Notes under the pieces: model-generated
Database searches by the model: none
Seen by the model: only the letters and a program-made list of their open reading frames with translations
What the model was told of the DNA's origin: nothing
Assembly (NCBI GenBank): GCA_019419505.1
Contig: DXZS01000003.1
Coordinates: 49,740 to 113,739, forward strand
DNA length: 64,000 nucleotides
Reading direction: 5' to 3'
Origin: Collinsella sp.
GTDB lineage: Bacteria > Actinomycetota > Coriobacteriia > Coriobacteriales > Coriobacteriaceae
Part shown: piece after piece, positions 17,029-24,368 of the stretch
Layout of the letters: every line of letters begins with the position of its first letter
Position numbering within the stretch: position 1 is the first letter of the stretch
Translations under genes and position numbers: made by a program

Positions 17029-17868
17029 ATGTATAAGATCCTGGAGAAGACGCAGTTCTCGGAGAAGGTGTTCAAGTTCCGCATCGAGGCGCCTGCAATC
17101 GCCAAGCATGCGCACGCTGGACAGTTCCTCATGGTTCGCGCCAACGAGACGGGCGAACGTGTCCCGTTTACCCTGGCCGGCTGGAACGGTGACGAGGGCT
17201 GGGTCGAGTTCATCTTCATGGTGATCGGCAAGACCACCGAGATGCTTTCCACCTACGAGGCCGGCGAGTCGCTGCGCGACGTCGTGGGCCCGCTGGGCGT
17301 TCCCACCGAGATGGCTGAGGGCCCCTGCGCCGTCATTGGCGGCGGCGTCGGCCTGGCAATTGCCTTCCCGGTCGCCAAGCACCTGGTCGAGACCGGCCAC
17401 GAGGTGCACGCCATCATGGGCGCCCGCACCAAGGACCTCCTGCTCATGGAGGACCAGTTCCGCGAGCTCCTCGACGAGGACCACATCCACATCACCACTG
17501 ACGACGGCTCCTATGGCGAGCAGGGCGTTGTCACCGCTCCGCTGGAGCGCCTGCTGCAGGACAAGGCCGTGAGCCAGGTCTTCTGCGTCGGCCCCGTTCC
17601 GATGATGAAGTTCTCGACCCTCACCGCCCAGAAGTACGACACCCCCATCACCGCGTCGCTCAACCCCATCATGGTTGACGGCACCGGTATGTGCGGCTGC
17701 TGCCGCGTCGAGGTGGGCGGCGTGACCAAGTTCGCTTGCGTCGACGGCCCCGACTTCGATGCCACCCTGGTCGACTGGGATGACCTTCGTGCCCGCCAGG
17801 CCGCTTACCGTTCCGAAGAGGGCGCGTCCCTCAAGGCCTATGAGGAAAAGAGCTGCGCATGCCACTAG
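17029..17868 (+). CDS. nfnA: NfnA-like FAD / [2Fe-2S] subunit (sulfide dehydrogenase / ferredoxin-NADP reductase alpha)
   Basis: A 279-residue member of the dihydroorotate dehydrogenase electron-transfer / NfnA family. The N-terminal flavin fold has GERVPFTLAG. A nucleotide-binding domain follows (AVIGGGVGLAIAFPVAKHL), with EQGVVTAPL and FCVGPVPMMK. The C-terminal cysteine cluster GMCGCCRVEVGG...FACVDGPDFD would hold 2Fe-2S. With the overlapping downstream gene it would form a cytosolic complex that in characterised cases bifurcates electrons between NADPH, NAD+ and ferredoxin. Sulfide dehydrogenase or a glutamate-synthase accessory role is the alternative. Confidence 0.85.
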   Translation: MYKILEKTQFSEKVFKFRIEAPAIAKHAHAGQFLMVRANETGERVPFTLAGWNGDEGWVEFIFMVIGKTTEMLSTYEAGESLRDVVGPLGVPTEMAEGPCAVIGGGVGLAIAFPVAKHLVETGHEVHAIMGARTKDLLLMEDQFRELLDEDHIHITTDDGSYGEQGVVTAPLERLLQDKAVSQVFCVGPVPMMKFSTLTAQKYDTPITASLNPIMVDGTGMCGCCRVEVGGVTKFACVDGPDFDATLVDWDDLRARQAAYRSEEGASLKAYEEKSCACH

Positions 17869-19268
17869 TTAACGGTCGTTTCGTTGCCGATATGAAGTCG
17901 CCCCGCACCCCCGATAACGAGGAGCCGGCTGCCGAGCGCGCCTGCGACTTCCGCCCCGTCGACAAGGGCTTCACCGAGGAGATGGCGCTGGCCGAGGCCG
18001 AGCGCTGTCTCAACTGCAAGAAGCCGTTCTGTGTTGAGGGCTGCCCCGTCAACATCAACATTCCCCGCTTTATCGAGCAGATCCGCGCGAAGGACTTTGG
18101 CGGCGCTCTCGATACCATCCGCGAGGACTCCATGCTTCCCGCCATCTGCGGTCGCGTCTGCCCGCAGGAGAACCAGTGCGAGGGCAAGTGCATCCGTGGT
18201 AAGAAGTCCGAGCCCGTGGCCATCGGCCAGCTCGAGCGCTTCCTGGGTGACCGCCCCGAGCTCGCCTCCACGCCCAAGATGGCCCCCAAGAACGGCAAGA
18301 AGGTCGCCGTCGTGGGCTCTGGCCCGTCCGGCATCACCTGCGCCGGCGAGCTCGCCCGTAACGGCTTTGACGTCACCGTCTTTGAGGCCTTCTTTACCGG
18401 CGGCGGCGTGCTGGTCTACGGCATCCCCGAGTTCCGTCTGCCCAAGGCGGTCGTCAAGCGCGAGATTGACGGCCTGGAGGACATGGGCGTCAAGTTTGAG
18501 TACAACTCCGTCGTGGGCAACATGGCCACGGCCGAGGAGCTGTTCGAGCAGGGCTTCGACGCCATCTACGTGGCGACCGGCGCTGGCCTGCCCAAGTTCC
18601 TCAACGTCCCCGGCGAGAACCTGCCCAACGTCTTCTTCGCCAACGAGTACCTCACCCGCGTGAACCTGATGAAGGCCAACAAGTTCCCCGAGTACGACAC
18701 CCCCACCAAGCACGGCAAGAACGTCGTCGTCTTTGGTGGCGGCAACGTGGCTATGGACGCCGTCCGTACCGCCAAGCGCCTGGGCGCCGAGCACGCCATC
18801 ATCGCCTACCGTCGTACCGAGGACGAGATGCCCTGCCGTCGCGCCGAGCTGCACCATGCTAAGGCCGAGGGCGTCGAGGTTCTGCCGCTCGTCTCCCCGC
18901 TCGAGTTTGTCGCTGGCGAGGACGGCTCCGTGTGCGCCGTCAAGGTCCAGAAGATGGAGCTCGGCGAGCCCGACGAGTCCGGCCGCCGTCGCCCGGTGCC
19001 CATCGAGGGCGCCATCGAGGAGATTCCCTGCGACGTCGCGATCTCGGCTATCGGCACCAACGCCAACCCCTTCGCAAAGAAGATCGGCGGCAAGATGGAG
19101 CTCAACAAGTGGGGCTACATCGTTGCCGACGAGGAGACCGGCCAGACCACCGATCCCCGCATCTGGGCCGGCGGCGACATCGTCACCGGTGCCGCTACGG
19201 TCATTCTGGCGATGGGCGCCGGCAAGAAGGCCGCCGCTTCCATCACCAAGAGCCTGCTGGGCGAGTAA
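17859..19268 (+). CDS. nfnB: NfnB-like / GltD-type NADPH oxidoreductase
   Basis: A 469-residue partner subunit overlapping the previous gene by 10 bp. The N-terminal iron-sulfur domain has CLNCKKPFCVEGCPV and CGRVCPQENQCEGKC, as in GltD and NfnB. FAD and NADPH folds follow (VVGSGPSGITCAGELA; VVFGGGNVAMDAVRTAKRLGA), ending with WAGGDIVTGAATVILAMGAGKKAA. No large glutamate synthase gene is adjacent, which favours NfnB over GltD. Annotation pipelines often call it NADPH-dependent glutamate synthase. Confidence 0.87.
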   Translation: MPLVNGRFVADMKSPRTPDNEEPAAERACDFRPVDKGFTEEMALAEAERCLNCKKPFCVEGCPVNINIPRFIEQIRAKDFGGALDTIREDSMLPAICGRVCPQENQCEGKCIRGKKSEPVAIGQLERFLGDRPELASTPKMAPKNGKKVAVVGSGPSGITCAGELARNGFDVTVFEAFFTGGGVLVYGIPEFRLPKAVVKREIDGLEDMGVKFEYNSVVGNMATAEELFEQGFDAIYVATGAGLPKFLNVPGENLPNVFFANEYLTRVNLMKANKFPEYDTPTKHGKNVVVFGGGNVAMDAVRTAKRLGAEHAIIAYRRTEDEMPCRRAELHHAKAEGVEVLPLVSPLEFVAGEDGSVCAVKVQKMELGEPDESGRRRPVPIEGAIEEIPCDVAISAIGTNANPFAKKIGGKMELNKWGYIVADEETGQTTDPRIWAGGDIVTGAATVILAMGAGKKAAASITKSLLGE

Positions 19269-19297
19269 TCACCTGCAGTGCTAGCCATCAAACGGCA

Positions 19298-19334
19298 AAG
19301 TCCCCGTCGAGCACACGCCCGGCGGGGACTTTTT
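19298..19334 (+). terminator. Rho-independent terminator after nfnB
   Basis: AAGTCCCCGTCG and CGGCGGGGACTT enclose a short loop, followed by TTTT; 30 bp after the stop codon. Confidence 0.9.
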
Positions 19335-19346
19335 TATGCCGGCCGC

Positions 19347-19388
19347 CCAAACCACCACGATGGGGCAGGCACCTTTGTGGTGGTTTGG
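19347..19388. repeat. CCACCAC palindrome, copy 1 (degenerate)
   Basis: CCAAACCACCAC ... GTGGTGGTTTGG around GATGGGGCAGGCACCTTT. The left inner arm has diverged (CGATGGGG against the CAAAGGGG of other copies). Related copies lie at 19681-19721 and 60067-60101. Confidence 0.8.
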
Positions 19389-19407
19389 GACTTGCCCGGT
19401 CGTTTTG

Positions 19408-19623
19408 TCTCAATCTGTAACAGCTGGAGTCCGTTGAGCCCTGCAGTTGTTACAGATTGAGATATTGTGCCGGCCGGCCACGCTGCATCTCAATCTGTAA
19501 CAGTTAGAGACCAAATATGCCGCCTGGTGTTACAGATCAAGACGTTGGGCTGACGGCCGAACGGTTCATCTCAATCTGTAACAGTTAGAGCCATTTTCGC
19601 TGGCTTGGTGTTACAGATCGAGA
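19408..19623. repeat. Tandem array of three palindromic units, same family as 2230-2686
   Basis: Left arms TCTCAATCTGTAACA start at 19408, 19488 and 19569. Right arms TGTTACAGATYRAGA start at 19448, 19528 and 19609. The motif again alternates orientation every 40-41 bp. Loops and spacers are unrelated in sequence to the first array except GTTAGAG-type starts. The array is bracketed by two CCACCAC palindromes. Confidence 0.9.
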
Positions 19624-19680
19624 CTATGCAAAAGCCGAGGATAGGCACTGCCGCCAAGGCCTTCCCCTCAGCCTAAAACA

Positions 19681-19721
19681 AAAACCACCACAAAGGTGCC
19701 TGTCCCCTTTGTGGTGGTTTT
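19681..19721. repeat. CCACCAC palindrome, copy 2
   Basis: AAAACCACCACAAAG ... CTTTGTGGTGGTTTT with loop GTGCCTGTCCC, the reverse complement of the GGGACAGGCAC loop in copy 3 at 60067-60101. It lies 6 bp from the stop codon of the kinase-like gene. Confidence 0.85.
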
Positions 19722-19727
19722 GGTCGG

Positions 19728-20351
19728 CTAGCCTTCGAGCTGCGCCACTTTATAGCGGTAGGCTGCGGCGATGACGTCTTTACAGCCCTCGCGGCCCAAC
19801 TTGGCGCGGTTGACGACGATGTCCTTGCCGCTCGTCATCTTCCACTTTCCGGCGCTGTAGCGCTTGTAGAACGCCTCGCGCGCCTTCTGCTGCTGCTTGA
19901 CCAGCTTGGCGCCCTTCTTTTTGTTAAGGCCGCGCTTCTTGCGCACGATCTCGACGCGGTCCTCAAAGGGTGCGGTCACCAACACGGCAATGTGGTTGGG
20001 GTTGTTGTGAAGCAGATAATCGGACAGGCGGCCTTCGATAATGCAACTCTCGGTCTCGCCCAGGTCCAAAATCACCTGGCTCATCTTTTGGAACAACTTG
20101 TCCGAGTACGAGCGCGCGTCGTAGCGGTCGGGCAGAAACGCCATGTTCTCCACAGCCAGACGCTCGTCGTAGGCGGCCATCTTATCGAGCGACTCGCCCG
20201 CACGCAGCGACGCGCGCACCAGCAGCTCGTTGTCGTACAGAGGAATCCCCAACTCGTTGGCGAGGATGCGTCCGATCTCGTGGCCCTCGGCACCAAAGTC
20301 GCGCGCGATGGTAATGACCACAGGACTCTTCTTGTTCTCCAGATCGCTCAT
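19728..20351 (-). CDS. Cytidylate kinase-like P-loop protein
   Basis: A 207-residue protein of the cytidylate kinase-like family (PF13189 type). It starts VVITIARDFGAEGHEIGRILANELGIPLYDNELL, the family's N-terminus. The P-loop reads GAEGHEIG rather than GSGGxEI, without the usual lysine. It continues with CIIEGRLSDYLL and VLVTAPFEDRVEIV, as in nucleoside monophosphate kinases, and has a basic stretch (KKRGLNKKKGAK) in the lid region. The substrate is unknown. It lies downstream of the amino acid importer genes but is separated by a structured element. Confidence 0.75.
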   Translation of the reverse strand: MSDLENKKSPVVITIARDFGAEGHEIGRILANELGIPLYDNELLVRASLRAGESLDKMAAYDERLAVENMAFLPDRYDARSYSDKLFQKMSQVILDLGETESCIIEGRLSDYLLHNNPNHIAVLVTAPFEDRVEIVRKKRGLNKKKGAKLVKQQQKAREAFYKRYSAGKWKMTSGKDIVVNRAKLGREGCKDVIAAAYRYKVAQLEG

Positions 20352-20420
20352 CGCGATTCCTTTCTAACAAATGAGAAAAGGCAATTCCTGATTCCCATTT
20401 TGTCACTTACGACCGTCCTG

Positions 20421-20517
20421 GTTTCCCAAGTGCGGCAGATTGCCCCGAAAGAGGAGCGCCGCGTACTAAATGTACGCAAGCGACGATTGAGGGGCAAGGT
20501 GCCGTGCTTGGGGAAGC
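20421..20517 (-). repeat. Structured intergenic element, short variant (copy 3)
   Basis: A nearly self-complementary 97-bp structure directly after the permease stop codon. Outer stem TTCCCCAAG/CTTGGGAA with CGG/CCG; an internal loop made of CACCTTG and CAATCTG; inner stem CCCC/GGGG; and an apical hairpin GCGTAC/GTACGC preceded by TCAATCGTCG. It shares the loop strands and the TCAATCGTCG block with 48887-49035, but the two loop strands are swapped. It may also act as a terminator. Confidence 0.75.
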
Positions 20518-20521
20518 AGGA

Positions 20522-21160
20522 CTATGCGGCCACGATGCGGCGTTGATATGCCCTCACCAACAACGAGATACCAAAGTTGAGCATAAAGTACATCGCAAAC
20601 ACCAGGCCGTAGAGCATAAGTACCTGCGACAGATCAATCGCGTGGGCCATCACGACGTTTGCCGTGTACATGAGCTCGGCCACGTTAATGCCCGAAAGAT
20701 ACGAGCTGTCCTTAATGACGGTCGTGCATTGGCTAAACAGCGCCGGAATGATCGTCTTAAACGTCTGCGGCAGAATGATGTAGCGCATGGTGGCAAAAAA
20801 GCCGAAGCCTTGGCTCTGCGCTGCCTCAAACTGGCCGCGCGGAATCGAGTTGAGGCCGCCGCGCACAATCTCGGCCATAACAGCGCTGGTAAACAGCGTA
20901 AAGGCGATGGTCGAAATCACAATGTCCAAGCCCTGCACCGTAAAGTAGATAAACAGGATCCACAGCAGGTTCGGCGTGCAACGGAACAGCTCGATATAGG
21001 CACTCACCAAAATACGGAACGGGCGGGGCGCATAGCTTTTAACAAGCGCCAGCACCGTGCCAAAGATGAGCGAGAAAAAGATCGACAGCGCCGAGATCTC
21101 GATCGTCTTAACAAAGCCGCCCCAAATGTAGAGCAGGTTGGTCGCGTTGAAGATTTCCAT
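20522..21160 (-). CDS. Polar amino acid ABC transporter permease (second)
   Basis: A 212-residue inner-membrane permease of the His/Glu/Gln/Arg/opine type. The EAA loop is IPRGQFEAAQSQGFGFFATMRYIILPQTFKTIIP. About five membrane segments are visible (ISALSIFFSLIFGTVLALV, LLWILFIYFTVQGL). It pairs with the gene 3 bp upstream to make the heterodimeric channel. Last gene of the importer operon. Confidence 0.9.
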   Translation of the reverse strand: MEIFNATNLLYIWGGFVKTIEISALSIFFSLIFGTVLALVKSYAPRPFRILVSAYIELFRCTPNLLWILFIYFTVQGLDIVISTIAFTLFTSAVMAEIVRGGLNSIPRGQFEAAQSQGFGFFATMRYIILPQTFKTIIPALFSQCTTVIKDSSYLSGINVAELMYTANVVMAHAIDLSQVLMLYGLVFAMYFMLNFGISLLVRAYQRRIVAA

Positions 21161-21163
21161 GCG

Positions 21164-21910
21164 CTAGGCCTCCTCTACGTTGTCGAGCCCCAGCTCGGCG
21201 AGGCTCACGCCGCGCGGACGCTCCTTGGAGCGGCGCTCGAGCCACTGCACCAGCATGGCGAGCGGAAAGCAGATGATGAAGTACATAAGGCAGCAGACGA
21301 TGTATCCCTGCAGGTAACCGTACAGACTCACAAAGTTGTCGGAACGGTACATAAGGTCGCCGCCGGCCACAAGCGCCAGCACCGACGTGTTCTTGACTAG
21401 GTTGAGTGCCTGGTTGCACAGCGGCGGCAGAATGATCTTGAATGTCTGGGGCAGCACGATGTACCAGTACGCCTGCGCACGGGTGAAGCCCTGACTCTGC
21501 GCCGCCTCCATCTGACCGCGCGGAACCGCCTCGATACCGGTGCGGATGACCTCCGAGATGTAGGCCGCGTGATACAGGCCCACGCCCAAGAAGCCCAGCA
21601 CGAACGGCGCGATGCGCACCGGCTGGTCGGCACCGGTTATGGCCTGCAAAAACTGCGGACCAGCCATGTACATAAAGAGCACCTGCACGGGCAACGGGGT
21701 GTTCTGGTAAAACTCCACGTATACGCGGCTTATGGCGCGCAGCACGCGCGAACGGGTGGTAGAGAACACACCCAGCAGCGTGCCCAGCACCAGCGACAGC
21801 AGCAGACCGGCAACGACCACCTGTAGCGTCACGCCAAAGCCCTCCCAGAAGGGCCCCATGTTTTGAAATGTCGTCGACCAACGGTCGGCGTCAAATAATC
21901 CTTCGAGCAT
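21164..21910 (-). CDS. Polar amino acid ABC transporter permease (first)
   Basis: A 248-residue permease with the EAA motif VPRGQMEAAQSQGFTRAQAYWYIVLPQTFKIILP and hydrophobic segments such as LQVVVAGLLLSLVLGTLLGVF. The reported frame is longer, but ATG 21910 follows AAGGAAGGA at proper spacing. It lies between the binding protein gene and the second permease. Confidence 0.9.
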   Translation of the reverse strand: MLEGLFDADRWSTTFQNMGPFWEGFGVTLQVVVAGLLLSLVLGTLLGVFSTTRSRVLRAISRVYVEFYQNTPLPVQVLFMYMAGPQFLQAITGADQPVRIAPFVLGFLGVGLYHAAYISEVIRTGIEAVPRGQMEAAQSQGFTRAQAYWYIVLPQTFKIILPPLCNQALNLVKNTSVLALVAGGDLMYRSDNFVSLYGYLQGYIVCCLMYFIICFPLAMLVQWLERRSKERPRGVSLAELGLDNVEEA

Positions 21911-21935
21911 TTGATTCCTTCCTTGGACGATGCGC

Positions 21936-22814
21936 CTATACAAGACCCCAGGTCTTGACCTCTTGGTCGAGCCAGCCGTCGGCCAGACGATCGCAAATCA
22001 CCTGATCGACCACGGCCGAAAGGTCGCAGCCCTTCTTGGTCGCCACGCCGTAGCCCTGCTCGCCAAACTTGACCTCGGGCTGCAACAGCTCAACGGTCTC
22101 GTTCATGTAACCGGCCAGCGTGGAGCGGTCCATGGCAAAGACGTCGATATTGCCGGCGTCGAGCGAGCTCTTGATGATGGGGTAGCCGCTAAAGGCCCTA
22201 AACTCGGGCTTGCAGCTAAAGCCGTTGTCCTTGATCATCTGCTCGATCAGGCCCTGCGTGGTGGCACCCTGGCTCACGCCGATGACCTTGCCGTCCAGGT
22301 CCTCAATCGAGGTAAAGCCCGAACGCTTCTTGACCATGAGTCCCACGTAGTCGGTGCGGTACGGCGTCGAGAAATCCCAGCTCTTCTTGCGCTCGTCGGT
22401 GATGGTGTAGGTCGCTGCGACCACGTCGAGTTGGCCGTTATCGATCAGCGGGCCGCGTGTCTTGGGCGTTACGTCGGTAAACTCGACAAGCTCCTGGGCA
22501 CGGGCTTCCTTGTAGCTCACGCCAAAGACAGCGGCGGCGATCTGGTAGCACAAATCGACTTCCATGCCCTCAAAGCGGCCTTTGGCGGTGTCGTAATAGC
22601 CGTAGCCGGGAACATCTTTCTTGACGCCGGCATTCAGATGGCCGCGCGACTTGATGGCCGCAAGCTTGGATCCCTTGTCGGAACCCTCGCCGCTGGTGGA
22701 GTTGCCGCAACCGGTGAGCGCGGTCCCCGTCAGCGCGAGCATGCCGGCGCCCGCCAGCTGCAAAAAGTGACGGCGCGACACGGCCGCCCTCGTCATATCC
22801 GTCATGTCCATCAC
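21936..22814 (-). CDS. Amino acid ABC transporter substrate-binding lipoprotein
   Basis: A 292-residue extracellular binding protein of family 3 (SBP_bac_3). The N-terminus has a twin-arginine-like SRRHFLQ, a hydrophobic stretch and the lipobox LTGC, so it is probably exported and lipid-anchored. The mature part has LNAGVKKDVPGYGYYD, GMEVDLCYQIAAAVFG, VDVVAATYTITDERKKSWDFSTPY and IGVSQGATTQ, typical of glutamate/glutamine/aspartate-type binders. Start is GTG 22814 or ATG 22811. The ligand is not determined. Confidence 0.9.
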   Translation of the reverse strand: MMDMTDMTRAAVSRRHFLQLAGAGMLALTGTALTGCGNSTSGEGSDKGSKLAAIKSRGHLNAGVKKDVPGYGYYDTAKGRFEGMEVDLCYQIAAAVFGVSYKEARAQELVEFTDVTPKTRGPLIDNGQLDVVAATYTITDERKKSWDFSTPYRTDYVGLMVKKRSGFTSIEDLDGKVIGVSQGATTQGLIEQMIKDNGFSCKPEFRAFSGYPIIKSSLDAGNIDVFAMDRSTLAGYMNETVELLQPEVKFGEQGYGVATKKGCDLSAVVDQVICDRLADGWLDQEVKTWGLV

Positions 22815-22819
22815 CGCGC

Positions 22820-23551
22820 CTAGTGCAGAATCTTGGACAGGAACTCGCGGCAGCGCGGGTTCTCGGGGTTATCGAAGAAGTGCTCGGGCGTGCCCTCCTC
22901 CAGGATGCGGCCGTCCTCCATAAAGATGACGCGGTCGGCCACCTGGCGCGCAAAGCCCATCTCGTGCGTCACGCAGATCATGGTGATGTCCTCCTGCGCG
23001 AGCTCAATCATAACGTCCAGAACCTCCTGGACCATCTCGGGGTCGAGCGCCGAGGTCGGCTCGTCAAACAGGATGATGGGCTGCTTGGTGCACAGGGCAC
23101 GGGCGATGGCGATGCGCTGCTGCTGACCGCCCGAGAGGTTCTGCGGATACTCGCCGGCCTTATGCGCCATGCCGACGCGCTTGAGCGCGGCGACGGCGAT
23201 CTCGGTCGCCTCCTCCTTGCTCTTCTTTTGCAGCTTGATGGGCGCGAGCGTCAGATTGCCCAGCACCGTCATGTTGGGATACAGGTTGAACTGCTGAAAC
23301 ACCATGGAGCTATATTTGCGAGCCATTTCCAGGTGATTCTTCTTAGTGAGCGGCGTACCGTCGATGATGACCTCGCCCGACGTGGGCTCCTCAAGATAAT
23401 CGACACAGCGGATGAGCGTCGACTTACCCGAGCCGGAAGGCCCGATCATTACGAGCTTCTCGCCGCGCTTGACGGTGAGGTTGATATCTTTGAGCACATG
23501 CAGGTCGCCAAAGTACTTGTTGAGATGCTTGATCTCGATCATGTCTGCCAT
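22820..23551 (-). CDS. Amino acid ABC transporter ATP-binding protein (GlnQ type)
   Basis: A 243-residue ATPase with GPSGSGKST, Q-loop MVFQQFNLYPNMTVL, signature NLSGGQQQRIAIARAL and Walker B ILFDEPTSALDPEMV, then VTHEMGFARQVADRV. The sequence is close to GlnQ/HisP. First gene of the four-gene importer operon (ATPase, binding protein, two permeases); AGGGAAGGGAC precedes the ATG. Confidence 0.94.
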   Translation of the reverse strand: MADMIEIKHLNKYFGDLHVLKDINLTVKRGEKLVMIGPSGSGKSTLIRCVDYLEEPTSGEVIIDGTPLTKKNHLEMARKYSSMVFQQFNLYPNMTVLGNLTLAPIKLQKKSKEEATEIAVAALKRVGMAHKAGEYPQNLSGGQQQRIAIARALCTKQPIILFDEPTSALDPEMVQEVLDVMIELAQEDITMICVTHEMGFARQVADRVIFMEDGRILEEGTPEHFFDNPENPRCREFLSKILH

Positions 23552-23716
23552 GAATGTCCCTTCCCTGCGTTTACACGAGTTGAACTATTGTACGGAAAGA
23601 ACCACGTTTCCGCAGCCCACACTACATTCCCGTAAAGAACCCGCAATCTTCCACCCACTCATTGGGCACTCATTTAAGTCTGTCCCCAGTGAGCGCCCAA
23701 CCGCCCTTGTTGAGCA

Positions 23717-23866
23717 TAAGTCAGCGAAAACCCGTACACGCGAGCAAGGTGACGTGAAATGAAAGGGCGCAGACCTTATGGTCGCGCCCTTGAAATTGAA
23801 CGTCAGATTGCCGCGTGTACGGGTTTGCAGCGTCGAGCCGTTACGCGGTTTGGTAAAACCGCGTAA
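23717..23866 (-). repeat. Structured ~150-nt intergenic element, full copy 1
   Basis: Read on the minus strand: a hairpin with arms ACGCGGTTT/AAACCGCGT, the block CTCGACGCTGCAA, a variable 14-base arm, CAATCTG, stem ACG/CGT, an apical hairpin (AAGGGCGC/GCGCCCTT), CACCTTG, the complementary arm, and TTTCGCTGACTTA. The variable arm pairs over 13 bp (ACCCGTACACGCG). It fills most of the 319-bp gap between yqeY and the importer operon; the remainder (23552-23716) shows only a CTGTCCCCAGTGAG motif and no gene. The yqeY stop codon lies 5 bp away. Confidence 0.8.
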
Positions 23867-23870
23867 CAAA

Positions 23871-24314
23871 TTACGCGAGTTTGGCTCCGACGATCTTTGC
23901 CGCGGCCGGCTTATCGAAGTTGCCGCCAGTGGCCTTGCCGAGTGCACCCATAACCTGGCCCATCTGCTTCTTGGACGTGGCGCCCAGCTCGGCGATGACC
24001 TGCTCGATCAGAGCCTCGAGCTCCTCGCCCGAAACCTGCGCGGGCAGCAGGCTCTCCAGAATCTTGACCTGCTCGGTCAGGTTGTCGGTACGCTCCTGGT
24101 CGGTGCCGGCCTTGATGGACATCTCCAGTGTCTCGCTCGTCTGCTTGATCAGACGCTTGATCATGCTGTTGACGTCTTCCTCGGTCACATCGCGGCGCTC
24201 ATTGACCTCGATATTCTTCACCTCGGCCTTAACCTGGCGAATGATGGACAGGCGAACCTTGTCCTTGGCCTTCATGGCCGCGATCATTTCCTTCTGCAGC
24301 TCTTCGTTGGTCAT
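23871..24314 (-). CDS. yqeY: GatB/YqeY domain-containing protein
   Basis: A 147-residue stand-alone YqeY protein (MTNEELQKEMIAAMKAKDKVRLSIIRQVKAEVKNIEV ... TSKKQMGQVMGALGKATGGNFD). The family resembles the tail domain of GatB, the tRNA-dependent amidotransferase subunit, and may bind tRNA; the cellular role is unsettled. ATG 24314 is preferred over an upstream TTG because AGAGG sits 8 bases ahead. Confidence 0.92.
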   Translation of the reverse strand: MTNEELQKEMIAAMKAKDKVRLSIIRQVKAEVKNIEVNERRDVTEEDVNSMIKRLIKQTSETLEMSIKAGTDQERTDNLTEQVKILESLLPAQVSGEELEALIEQVIAELGATSKKQMGQVMGALGKATGGNFDKPAAAKIVGAKLA

Positions 24315-24368
24315 CTGCAAATCCTCTCTAATAGCGTGGGCGGCACTCGCGCGAGCACCGCCCCATGA

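Noticed and set aside
17859..19268. GltD as glutamate synthase small subunit
   Set aside because: No large subunit is adjacent, and the overlapping NfnA-like gene makes an NfnB-type pair the better fit.
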